A stretch of 64,000 nucleotides of DNA from Papiliotrema nemorosa. Lineage: Eukaryota > Basidiomycota > Tremellomycetes > Tremellales > Rhynchogastremaceae. The stretch is taken from assembly GCA_032158125.1 (NCBI GenBank), contig JASKOT010000004.1, positions 372,001 to 436,000 of the forward strand. The letters are read 5' to 3'. Positions 47,656 to 59,765 of this stretch are shown piece after piece (the first letter of the stretch is position 1; each line of letters starts with the position of its first letter). The notes beneath the pieces were generated by a model that saw only the letters and a program-made list of their open reading frames with translations, was not told where the DNA came from and did not search any database. Position numbers and translations under genes: made by a program.

Positions 47656-50303
47656 TCAATGTTGGGGAGGGTTGCCCCACCTTTGGAGACGTAAGCGGAC
47701 AACTCGATCGCCTCGCTCCCGCAAAGGATAATACCATCTCGCCCATTGCCCTTCAATCTCCAGGCGCCCTTCAGTTATAGACAGTAATTTCACGTCGGCA
47801 GTGGATGGGACATTCTGCTGCCACGGGATCTCGCAAGGCTTGCCAATGACTCGGTCGACTCCCTGTGTGCTGTTGTCGGTCCGCAGATAGTGCACTAGAG
47901 GGAGAAATACAAGTGTCCAGCCCTCTTGGGCGATGCTCTTTGCCGTCCAGATACTAGACCCCTCGAGACTGAATACAGTAATGTCGAGCTCAAAAATGGT
48001 CGACTTGACGTCGAAGGCGAACGAGTTGACGCGACCCATCACCTCTGCCGGATACGGCCGACACCATGATTCGATAGCCCGGGTACCGAGAGTGCAGAGC
48101 GAGTGCAGATCCTTGGGTGCGTCCGCGGTGAGGTCCTGATCGTCTGGAATGTCGTCATACGAGAACAACGAGAGGTCCTCGCCGTTCCAGCCATCTCCCT
48201 GAGCATGCGTGTTGGTCGGTTCATAGTCCCAAATAGTATATGACAACGCGTTGGTCCCATCGCACCCCTGCAGCAACTCGTCCATGGCCTGTTTTCAGCG
48301 GGGTTTGCGAGTGTACGCACCTTGGCAGGTTGAGCATAGTCGTGCTGGTGGACTTTGCCTGCTGCCAAGCCGAACAGACCGGACTTTTTCATGTCGAATG
48401 GAACACCAAGCTCACCAATCAAAGCTGCCGTTAGTCACTCCATGGTTGATCGCTCACTGGGATATTCTCGTCTGCCCGAGAGATCCTCCGCGATGCCGTC
48501 CTTTTTCTGAGCATCGCTCTTTAGCTCTTGAAACTGCGCTTGGATACCCGATTTGATATTGCTCGACCCGATTTTGATCGCACTGATCATGGAAACGTTG
48601 CCCCGCTGGAGTCCGACAGCATTTGCATTGAAGCGGTGTCGGCGCTTGCCAAGCATGGTCAATCCGTCGTAAAAGTGTGGCGAAAGCGCCATTCGCCCCT
48701 GTTTCAAGGTCTCGTCAAGTCGAGGTGGCGAGCCAAACACTGGTGGGTTGACGAAACCAATGGCATTGGGGTGATGTCGGCGGATGGAGGTGATGTAGGC
48801 AGAGTAGTGGTCTGTAAATCAGCAAGAGGGGATCTGTTTTTTTACCTTTCCAAAACCTCTCCAGAAAATCGTCGCCCGCAAAGTAGTCGGGTCTAAGGAG
48901 CGTGCCGGTTTTGTAGTCCCACCTGTATGGTCAGCGAGGGACGACTTTTGGCCTACACTCCATGTCCTGCCCATATACATCCTCCCTGGGCCGAAAAGTC
49001 CCAATCGGCATCATACTGCCATCCATACTGACGAGCCGCTTGCTCTGCCTCGGTCCTTGTGAGCCAGACTCCCTCGCCGTCAGGTGGGGTCATGGTCACG
49101 GTGCCGAGTTTTTTGTGGCCAAACGAGGTGAAATCGTCGTAAGCGATATCCGAAACTTTCTGACCGGCACCGAGACGAAACCCTTGAATGGGGGTCGGGC
49201 TGGGACCTTTGCGGAACTGCTGACTTGTTGGGAAGGTGGAGAGATCGGGAATCCCGATGAATCCCTCGTGAGGTTCGTTCATGCTGTCCCATCCGATGAT
49301 GCACGTGTCGAGCAAGTCTCCCGCTTCCGCAAACTTTTGCGCGAGGCTCTTATCAGCGTCGGTAAGGAGCCGACTTACAGAGCATAAGCTGCGACATGTC
49401 TCTCCCTCAGCCATTGTCCTACAGGCTCGCCGTCGATTTTGCATCTAGGAGCAAAGACGTCGGAGGCGAAGAAAATGGTGAAACAGTGACGCGAGGCGAG
49501 TCGGTGAAGATTGGTGTTCCATATCACTGAGGTTAGCCGGCAATGGGAAGATGCTCACTATCAGGATACTCGAGACCCTCTCGAGCGGCGTCTCTGCCCT
49601 CTTGCCCGCCCCAGCCGTCTTTTGACCAATGATGATGCACGACCGCTGCCCCTGTTTGATGTATCCGTCGCGGATTCAGTCCCATGGCCAGCAAGACCCA
49701 GTAAGGTGCGCCACTTCCGCTCAGGAAACGGGAAAAGACATCTTGGTGTGGGGAGATGACCAGATGAGCTCGGTATCATGAGCGAGCTTACAGACTCGGA
49801 AACCATATTCTTTGCATCGTCGCAGTATCCGAACGAGATATGCCATGTAGTCGAGATCATACTGTTTTCTTATGTCAGGGAAGGCATGGTGATCACTCAC
49901 GGTCCAGCGTGTTCGATTGCCTCCCAGGTGACAATCAGTCGAAGCACACGAAAGCCCCATGCTCGGAGTCGTTGCAAATGTGTCTACCATGAGCTCACAT
50001 GGGACTAGGGCTTACCTCTATGCCGTCCTCGGGCAGAGGGTGACCCACAAACCAGCCGTCTCTGCCTCCGGCTTCGGCTTCAGAGTATGGGTCGAGGTGA
50101 GATTGCTGACCCGCCTGCCATTGTCTGAGTTGATCGCGCAGAGATCGGGTGGTGGGAGGCTGAGGCGGGTTATCCGAGGCGGGGAATTTGGCGGTGCTGG
50201 AGAGATTGACACCTCGTAAGATCAAGGAGATGGGCGGGGTCGAGTGGTCGGGAGATCTCTGTAGGAAATGGGAATAGGCCGTGTCGATGATGTGTGACTG
50301 CAT
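47656..50303 (-). CDS. SGL1: GH5 endoglycoceramidase-related / steryl-beta-glucosidase (EGCrP/Sgl1 type)
   Basis: Cryptococcal relatives hydrolyse glucosylceramide (EGCrP1) or ergosteryl-glucoside (EGCrP2/Sgl1). About ten exons give some 770 residues. LILRGVNLSSTAKFP is the first TIM-barrel strand. Then come a large-insert region, QDVFSRFLSGSGAPYWVL, WSKDGWGGQEGR, the acid/base Glu in GWDSMNEPHEGFIGIPDLS, NAIGFVNPPVFGSPPRL, ALSPHFYDGLTML, and the nucleophile Glu in IGELGVPFDM followed by YTIWDYEPTN. The end is a beta-rich C-terminal domain that stops at GNPPQH. The NEPHEG and WDYEP contexts match this subfamily rather than plain cellulases. I cannot decide between the ceramide and sterol specificity. 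A TATA-like element (tatataat on the minus strand) lies at 50338-50345. Confidence 0.87.
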
Positions 50304-50442
50304 TGAGGATGGGGGTTTGACGGGCAGTGTTGATCGATTATATAGAGGGGGGGAAGCCCATCAGTGACGTACTGATCACCTTGTCGAATGGATCACACCT
50401 TTTCCCGATCTACCGATGCATCTTCAGTGCCTTTGGGTGCAT

Positions 50443-50470
50443 CGACGAAAGTGTGTCGACGAAAGTGTGT
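50443..50470. repeat. two tandem 14-bp units inside a 9-bp inverted repeat
   Basis: The unit cgacgaaagtgtgt occurs at 50443-50456 and 50457-50470. The flanks tgcatcgac (50438-50446) and gtcgatgca (50469-50477) are inverted copies. It lies in the 289-bp divergent promoter between SGL1 and the DUF2237 gene, about 120 bases before the latter's ATG. Confidence 0.8.
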
Positions 50471-50592
50471 CGATGCAATTGATCAGCCCAAAGAACAAGA
50501 CGATTTTGGTGAAACCTGGAGCTCCGCGCATGCAACCATCGTCATCCCGCTTTCGATCGTATCTAGACACTTGTCGATCAGCTAAACACTGC

Positions 50593-51209
50593 ATGCGTTT
50601 GTCGTCGATTATTCTCTGGGCTGGCATCTCTACGCGGACACTGGCTCGCAACGCAAGTACGATGACGATGGACGCAGCGAAAACCAATGGTGCGGCCTAT
50701 CGAGATACAAGCTGAGCCCAGTGCTTCATCAACCTCTGCAGCCTTTGACTTCCGGGGGTGACTCTACTCATCCGACCGGGTTTTTCAGAGATGGATATTG
50801 CTGGGGTAGCGAGATGGACCCTGGGCAGCATTACATAGGGGCAGTCGTGTCGAAAGAGTTTCTGGAGTTTAGCAAGAGCAAAGGTGAGTGCGGCCTGGAA
50901 GGTGCTGATCCCAGGCAACGACCTCACGACGCCCGGTGGACAGTTTCCAGGGCTCAAGGACGGCTGCAAATGGTGTCTCTGTGTCAACCGGTGGGTTGGG
51001 AAGGTGATCATCCTGATTGCAGGTGGAAAGAGGCTTTCATGGCGTCGGCGAGCATGGGTGAAGGGGTCGTACCAAAGTGGGTTGATTCATGATGGAGTTG
51101 ACGTAAAAGGGTGGACTTGTCGGCAACGGCTCTAGACGCGTTGAAGTCGGTCCGTCTGGAAGATTTGAAACGATTTGAATGGAAAAATCGCGACAGGACC
51201 GAATTGTAA
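50593..51209 (+). CDS. DUF2237 family protein, probably mitochondrial
   Basis: DUF2237 proteins are small, widespread and of unknown function. Five exons give about 160 residues. The N-terminus MRLSSIILWAGISTRTLARNAST is a plausible mitochondrial presequence. Exon 1 joins exon 2 to form AAKTNVLHQPLQPL, then TGFFRDGYCWGSEMDPGQH, VVSKEFLEFSKSKGNDLTTP, FPGLKDGCKWCLCVNRWKEAF and, after two more introns, LSATALDALKSVRLEDLKRF. These are the family's TGFYRDG, LEFS..GNDLSTP and WCLC..RW motifs in order. The cysteines of YCWG and WCLC are kept. A start at the inner Met (TMTMDAAKTN) would give a cytosolic form. Confidence 0.8.
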
Positions 51210-51820
51210 ACGGGCTGCACGTTGGATAGCACAAGTGCTTGCACCCGTGCAGATGCCCATCTGTATCGCACAACATGCATGAGAGACTTGTCGACCACAC
51301 ATGAAACCCCGTTCGAGCGTAAGCATCGCCCGCGGGGCGATTAACAGGTCTTGCTGTTCTACTTTACACCATACTCGAGCCATCTGTGACATCGAGTCTG
51401 CAAAATGCAGGTCTTTCTCCCCCCCGTCCGATTGAAGCGGTATACGAGGCAGACCGGGCGCTTTGAGAAGGTGAAGAAAAAGGAGACACGAATGAAAAGG
51501 GGCCATATATATAGGGGACTACTCTTTGGCGGTGTATCGGCGTTTTGCGATTCGTGGCACGGGGTTTTTCATCATTTCATCGCTCCCTTCGAATGGCCCC
51601 CTTTTCACCACTTTACCCTCACTCGTAAGTCTCCTTCCGCAAACTCTCCCCAATCTCTCCCATTCATGACGATTTCATACCGAAAGCAAATAGGAAGTGC
51701 CATCTGTATTCGAGCGCGTCCAGCGCTGGGTGCTGTCAACTGGTTCTCTGATACCTTTTCCCCCGTTATATTCATCTCGAGAAAGACTACAACTGACTCT
51801 CCAGTCCGACGCTCCCATCT
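51210..51820. other. intergenic between convergent DUF2237 and RGP1 genes
   Basis: No supported gene. A TATA-like element (atatatata) near 51508-51516 and an open frame of 141 codons (51405-51830) are present, but that protein has no recognisable pattern. It could be 3' untranslated sequence of both flanking genes. Confidence 0.5.
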
Positions 51821-53546
51821 CTATACATAACATGTCGTAGGCTTGACAATATATGCAGTTGTCCCTGCTAGCACCTGTATCGGGATTTCGCAATCTACCA
51901 CTGACGTTTCGGACCCCTGACCCACTGCGTAACATCGGTTGTCCGAGTCACGACCTCGCAAGGTTTCGACTTGCTTGGTAGGAACCAAAAACGAAAACCT
52001 GACCCTCCACTCCAGACCCCCGACACCACCATCCCCTGCAGCCAGCCGGAAACCTGGCGTAGCCTCCGATGGGACGTCGAGGGAAAACGCTATTTTCGAC
52101 GCGTACTCGCAATATCCCTCGGCAAATTCGGCATGCACACGCGTGATGGGACGTGGTGGCTGAGCTGGCGGATGCAGGATCGAAGGAATAATCTCGTGTG
52201 TTTCGAGAAAGATACAAGTCCTAGCCACGCTTTTTGTCAAGTCAATTACCCCAATCACAGACTCGCCCGTCCGAAACGCCGACTTGACCAATGTGATTGT
52301 ACAGACTGCTTTGCCGTCCTGCGCGATATCAAATCCGGCTGTCGAGGTTTTGGATGTGTAATCATCAGGAGCCATCTCGATCTCTTCGTGTCCTTTGAGC
52401 AAATCGCGACAATAGGCTTGCAGAGAGGATGGCGCGTTTCCGTCCTCCCTAAGACTCATGATGGGTTTGAGGATATCATAGGGCGATGACTGTGGGCGAG
52501 GCACTATCCTGATGGGGACCGATATCTCCTTCGTGCCGACAGAAACGATTAGGCTGTAGGAGAAACGATAGGCTTTACCCTTGTAGGTGGGCGGTAAGAC
52601 GTCAGGCAGATGCATTGTATACGTGACTGGCGTCAGCGCGTTCACATGGCATCACTTGCACTCTTTCGTCTTCCCCTGCTCGAGCTGTATATCAACACCG
52701 AGCAAATGACGACCCGTCTCGAGAACGGGCAAATCTCTCGTGTTCCATACGCGTTTTCTCTCCTCCTCCAAGGTACCGGTCGATCCACCGACCAGCTCTT
52801 TGGCCAAACCAAACAAGCTACCGGTCAAGGTCGGCTGTGTGCTCATGCCTATGCTCCCAGTACCGAAGCTGAGCTGCCATTTCGACGTGCTAGCTTGCAA
52901 AGTGCCCGAGCCAACAGGACGATGGAGGAGTAACGATCTGAGTGGTAGAAGAGGGTCGGGCGGGATATGAGCTGGAGAAGGATGGAACATTCCAATGAGA
53001 TGAGTGTACGCCCAAGTGATCATAGTCGTAGCCGTGTGTGCAGGCGGATCGAGAGTATTGGAGGAAGAACGCCCGTGAAGCTTTCGTGGGGGAGACGTTG
53101 CTGTAATCAGCATCCGCCCCGAGTCGCGACGCACTCAGTGCCCATATCATCTCCTGAGGACTGACCGCACCCAATGCCAAGCTCCGGGTGCGTCTTCCAT
53201 GACCGATCTGCCGAGGTATGATACTTGGCAATGAAGGACATGCTCGATGCAGAGTGTTTGCCCCCGGACTGTATGGCAGCTGCGGAAGCTCGGTTGTTTG
53301 TTGTCTCTGTCTACCGATACGTTCACGTCGCGTTGGCAAACGTGGATGATGAGTGCTCCTGTCAGTCGCTGGCGGTTTGTGAATGGCCGAGATGGGAGAG
53401 GGCAACGAGGGGGGAGAAACGATAGATAGGGAAATGTGGGCGCTAAAGATATCACCAGCGAAAAAGACGGCCCGAGTAGGAGTGACCGTCACCTGTATAT
53501 CCAGAGATGAAGATTGGACTGGCTGGGCTGTTGAAAAAAAGTTCAT
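51821..53546 (-). CDS. RGP1: RGP1-type subunit of the Ric1-Rgp1 Golgi GEF
   Basis: Rgp1 with Ric1 activates the Rab Ypt6/Rab6 in retrograde traffic to the Golgi. Three exons give about 550 residues. The N-terminus has an arrestin-like beta fold start (VTVTPTRAVFFAGDIFSAHI). A Ser/Arg-rich linker leads to SLALGAVSPQEMIWAL, spliced to TTSPPRKLHGRSSSNTL. Then LPVLETGRHLLGVDIQLEQGK and YTMHLPDVLPPTYKGKAYRFSYSLIV, and in the last exon FDIAQDGKAVCTITLVKSAFRTGESVIGVID (read in pieces) and LEWRVRFSFLV. The second intron (52627-52659) needs a GC donor (gcaagt) to keep FTYTMHLP in frame. The start used is MNFFSTAQPV; an upstream Met at 53663 is possible. It is head-to-head with ESA1 at 140 bases. Confidence 0.85.
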
Positions 53547-53671
53547 CTCATGGCGAGGTGACCATCTGATTGAGACTGAAGAACGAGGTTTCATGTCCCA
53601 AGGGAGGGGGTACTGGCGGGGATCAAATAAAACTCCGAGGTATACAACTCTGTTTTTCTCCATCTCTGTGA

Positions 53672-55157
<1,486 letters not shown>

Positions 55158-55326
55158 GATCCAAGAAACGATTCGTTGCTTACCTTTCAGACCAGTGTTC
55201 AGCAGAGCGCAGTTGGCTTTCGGCTATTAACCAAATATCCGAATCCCGATCCCGTGTAGGCGCCGGTCGCGTTGTATATGTATAGTGTACATCTATTGTA
55301 GAAGGCTGTTGTCACATGTACCCGTC

Positions 55327-56812
55327 ATGATCCCCCTGCAATCTGCTCGTAAACACTTGTCCACGGTCGGTAGACCCCTCAGTGGCATCAAAGTCGTCGA
55401 CTTGACACGCGTATTGGCTGGTCCTATCGCGACCATGATGTTGGTGGGTCCTAATCGTGTGAGCCCCGCTAACAATAGTCTGATCTGGGCGGTGAGACAT
55501 GACAAGTCGCAACTAATGTCCAGCCGATGTCATCAAGGCAAGCCCTACCTCTGCGCCAACTCACAGTTAGGTGGAGAACCCCAAATCCGGAGACGACACT
55601 CGGTCCTGGGGACCACCTCACGCGCCGCTTCGAGAAGGGGCACCCCGACCTGATCTCCCACCCGAATCCGCATACTTTCTACAGGCGAATCGAAACAAGC
55701 GCAGTCTCGCTCTCAACCTCAAATCACCGCATGCCCAAGAGGTCATACACAAACTGGTCGCCCACGCCGACGTCTTTGTCGAGAATTAGTGAGTGCAAGT
55801 CTGGCTAGGTCTCATTGCAGCATTCCCGGTAAACTCGACAAGTACAAACTCGATTATCCTACGCTGCAAAAGCTCAACCCGCGACTTGTCTACTGTTCCA
55901 TCAACGGCTACGGCTCCACGGGACCATACGCAAAGCAACCTGGATATGACGTCGCCATTGAAGCAGAAGCGGGCTTGATGCACATCACGGGCGAAAAGGA
56001 TAGACCCCCAGTCAAGGTGCGTACCGCTCATGTGGAGAGCTTAAAAGCAGGTGGGTGTCGCAGTAACCGATCTCATCACGGGACACTATGCGCAATCTGC
56101 CATTCTCGCATCGCTGCTCCAACGCGACAAGACGGGCAAGGGTTGTCACGTCGAGTGTACGCTTTTCGAGAGTCAAATCGCCTCGCTGGTGAATATTGCG
56201 AGCAACTATCTCGTCGCAGGCCAAGAGGCCTCACGCTGGGGTACAGAGCATCCTTCAATTGTCCCCTATCAGGTCTTCCCTACCGCCGATTCTTGGATCA
56301 TGGCTTCCGCTGGAAACGATTCACAATTCGTCACGCTGTGTGGGGTGTTGGATCGCAAATGGCATCTAGACCAACGTTTCAAGCTAAACTCCTCCCGGGT
56401 AGCTCACCGCGAGACACTGATAAGACTCATGTCGGACCGCATGCGGGAGCATACGACGGCCGAGTGGGTTACGAAGCTGACTGGCAAGGGTCTGCCATTT
56501 GCGTATGTAGAACTCTTGTCGCAGAGCGTGAGCTCACGAACAGCCCAATCAACAACATTGCCCAGACATTCGCGCATCCTCAAGCAGTCGCAAGGCAGGT
56601 CGTCGACGAGATTGAGCACCCTCGAGCGGGCAAGATAAAGCTCCCTGCCCCAGCTGTCAGTTATGACGGGCAGAAACTGCGGGTGAGCGACACACGTCTT
56701 CCAAACTAATGGCAAGCCATTTCGACCACCACCCTATCTCGGAGAGCACACGGACGAGGTGCTTCGAGAACTTGGATACGAAGAAGAATTCATACAACTA
56801 CATACCACCTAA
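55327..56812 (+). CDS. CaiB/BaiF family (class III) CoA-transferase
   Basis: Class III CoA-transferases move CoA between acyl groups; the closest eukaryotic type is the mitochondrial succinyl-CoA:glutarate CoA-transferase (SUGCT). Eight exons give about 430 residues. MIPLQSARKHLSTVGRPL suggests a mitochondrial presequence, then GIKVVDLTRVLAGPIATMML. The motif SDLGADVIKVENP is assembled from two microexons of 13 and 14 nt (55479-55491 and 55524-55537); the third intron has a GC donor. Then RSWGPPHAP, NRNKRSLALNLKSP and the catalytic Asp in KQPGYDVAIEAEAG, GVAVTDLITGHYAQ, FAPINNIAQTF, and C-terminal PPPYLGEHTDEVLRELGY. The last intron replaces a stop that would come at about 56708. The stop overlaps the trehalase stop on the other strand. 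True acyl substrates are unknown. Confidence 0.88.
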
Positions 56813-59542
56813 TGCTGCATCAATTTCAATTCTGCAATCGCTTGCTCAAGCGAAGGGGGTTCATGATGAACCGACTTCTTTGGCTCCCCGCCGTGACCCG
56901 ACGCCGCCGCCGCAGCGTCGTGCGCTTCTCGCTCGGCTCGTCGCCTCCTGGCTGAAGTGAAATCGGGAGCGGGAAGATTGAAAAACACCCAAGGCGGGAC
57001 ACACGCGGCCACGGCTCGCCTCATCCCCGTGGTCAAGCATTGAAGTCCGATTTGATACGCAGCTACGGTGAGCGACAGTACTGGAATTGGAACCCACCAT
57101 TCATCCATCCGAATCCCTCTCGGGGGACGTATCGAAAGTCGGTGCCTTGATTGCCGCTGTAGATTAGCAAACGCAGTGCTGAAACCCACTATTCCGCATC
57201 GACCATGTGGGAGAGTTCCACAGCGTCAAACTTTTCCGGCACAATGCCGTTAAAGTCGACAAAGGAGAGGGTCATCCTTGACAATGAGCTTCAGGAATCA
57301 CGTGTGACGTACATGTATATCCATCGATATGCCAAACGTGCCGAGTCATCCAAAAATCCATATCGCTCTAGACCCACCCAAGCCATGATTTGGTGGGGTG
57401 GCCAGGCGTAGGGATAGTCCCACTGCCGGTTTGGACGATCGAGCGAGATGACACCTCGTGACTCTTCGGTTCCCGAGACAAGACCGCCAGCGACTTCAAA
57501 CTTGGGCAGGGCGTTTCGGACGAGCTTTATGGCCTGTTCTTCCGATGCACAACCGGCCCACAAAGGCCACAGAGTGGTGACAGACTCGTATCGGGCTTGC
57601 TTCTTGGCCTTGGTGTCATAGTCGTAGTACATCCCCATACCGTCGTTCCAACAGAGCGCATCCATCATGGCCTTCCGCTTTTCGGCCCGCTCATGCCAGA
57701 TTGCGCTCGTCATCGGAGCCGAGGTCGACGACACACGTTCCGACGATGCAAAAGCTTCAGGTGTAATAGGCCATGGGGACAGATCAAATTCTTCGTCCAT
57801 TTCGAGATGATCGTCGAAAATGTACTGAATCGCCTGTGCAATATCAATCTCGTACTGCAATCAGCAACCTCCACCTTTATGGCTCACCTTGTAGAGAAGC
57901 GAATTGAGGTCAACTGTGGCGAGGTCAGCGCATTTTCTGTCGAGCCTATATGTGGTATCATGACCAGACTCTCGGACACCTCTGTCGTGCAAAAAGTAAT
58001 CGTCCAACTCGGGCTCTTTGATCGTGCCGTCATTGTACCCATCGATATAGTCGTTGACAGAGATCCCAATCTTTTGGGCATACGGCTGAAGAATGTGCGT
58101 AAAGTGCGAAGCTTCTGTCTCCGGTGGGATACCCAGGCCCGCTGGTCGATACCGGGAAAGACCCGAAGTGGTATCGAGCGCCGGTTCAACCATCCAATAC
58201 GCGTGATACTCCTTGATAGCCGCTTTGATGGCCCTCTTGAGCCAGGCCTTGTTAAAATCCATCTTGCTTCGATCAAGCTGGTTAAAAATCTGCAATGCCA
58301 GGTCGGTGAAGAAGGGGGGTTGAGAACGGGCGAGGTAATAGGTACGGTTGCCGTTGAGCACTTTGTTGTAGTGTTTGATTTCAAAGATGCAATGCTCGAC
58401 GATGCTCATGGCAAGGTCAATCTTGCCGTCCACGAGGAGTCCAAGCGCCATAAAGTACTGTGATCAGCGTTATTTGTGGTTGACGGCTTACACTGTCCCA
58501 GCCGTACTTTTCGTTGAACCTGGCTCCAGGCACAATAAAGGGGACAGCTTGGAGGGCACCATCCTTTTCCTCCATAGCCAGGGCGAGAATCCCAGGGGAA
58601 TCGTTCAAGGTCTTTACAAACGCAGGATCGTCACAATTAGGAGGAAGAATAATGACTTGTAGGTTAAGGTTCGGTTTCGCCCCGGCGCTATCATCAACTT
58701 CGTACAATGCAGCAAACATACATGTCCCGATAGTATTGCGCGATTGCCTCTTCGCCGTGAGGAACATAGATCAGTGCTCGAGCTTCTCGACTACGATTCT
58801 TTGGGTCCGCGCAGGCGACCTCGAGTCCTTCCGCGTCGATACGTCGAGTAAGAGCGTTCCAAAACGAGTTTTTGATCATCCTGGACAATCTGTCAACAGG
58901 ATTCTCGGCCAACCGAGCCTCGTCGAGTACAATCCGCTTTCGCCCAAAGTCTCGTGCCAAGGCCAACTCTTGCAGCAAGTTTGACAGCATGTACGTGCCC
59001 TGGATGTCAGTGCAAGCACGATCAACAACCCACTCGAATATCAAAAGTCTTGTGAGCATTTGATGACGCTGTTCCGAGTGCCAGGAGTTTAGGGCCCGAG
59101 TCGTATATAGAGATTTGGAAACTGCAAATTAGCTCACCCTAAGCGCGACCTACTTCATGTCCGTATCTTCCTGCTCCAGAATGATACGCATGGTCTCTTC
59201 CACGTCGATGAGAAATCGACGCGGAGCACTTGGAGTAACCTCGTCGTGGCTCAATCGCCGGTTTCTCGCATCGGGTGCAGGGGTTGGACGAGCGGCAGCG
59301 TTACTAAACGTTCGAGCACGAGACCACACGGGAGTGCCCCCGTAATAATCTTTGGCCTCGGCGTGGACATGAGGCAGAGTTTTCTTCGGGCCATCGGCAC
59401 CAAGTCTGGCTAGCGGATCTGGAGACTCGTTGGTGGGAGTAGTCGAGGCAGAGCCTGCTATCTGAGGTTCGATAAAAAGGAGGTTTCGCGGTTGAGGGAG
59501 CTGTCATCAGTGAGCAGTCTCTATGCAACGTACTTTTGCCAT
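56809..59542 (-). CDS. NTH1: neutral trehalase (GH37)
   Basis: Cytosolic trehalase splits trehalose to glucose when cells resume growth or leave stress. About ten exons give some 740-800 residues. Exon 1 is only MAK. The regulatory N-terminus has RNRRLSHDE, a PKA-type site (RRxS), and the Ca-binding-like stretch [19 protein letters not shown], created by splicing. The catalytic domain follows: [28 protein letters not shown] (signature 1), [35 protein letters not shown] (signature 2, Ala in the Gly position, which the family allows), [24 protein letters not shown] (pieces) and REGFGWMN. The tail is Arg/Ala-rich. The start at 59542 precedes a short first intron. The gene converges on the CoA-transferase, sharing three to four bases at the stops. 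Confidence 0.93.
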
Positions 59543-59765
59543 GATAGGGAAGAGAGGCAGAGAATGGGCAGGAGAAGTAGACTACTGCAGACTCTTCCAA
59601 CAGGTGCGTGAGATATGCAGAAGAGGGAGAAAGAAGACCAAGACGAGCAGAACAAAGGTCAGGGAGAGGGATGTGGTGTTCATCCCGTAGCTCGTGACAT
59701 CGCATTTTTCCGGGCCCATGACTCGTTCTGACATCCTTTCTTCGACGCCTATTTGTGACCTTCTC

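Noticed and set aside
51405..51830. 141-codon plus-strand frame between DUF2237 and RGP1
   Set aside because: No recognisable domain and it runs into the antisense of the RGP1 stop. A TATA-like sequence alone is not enough.
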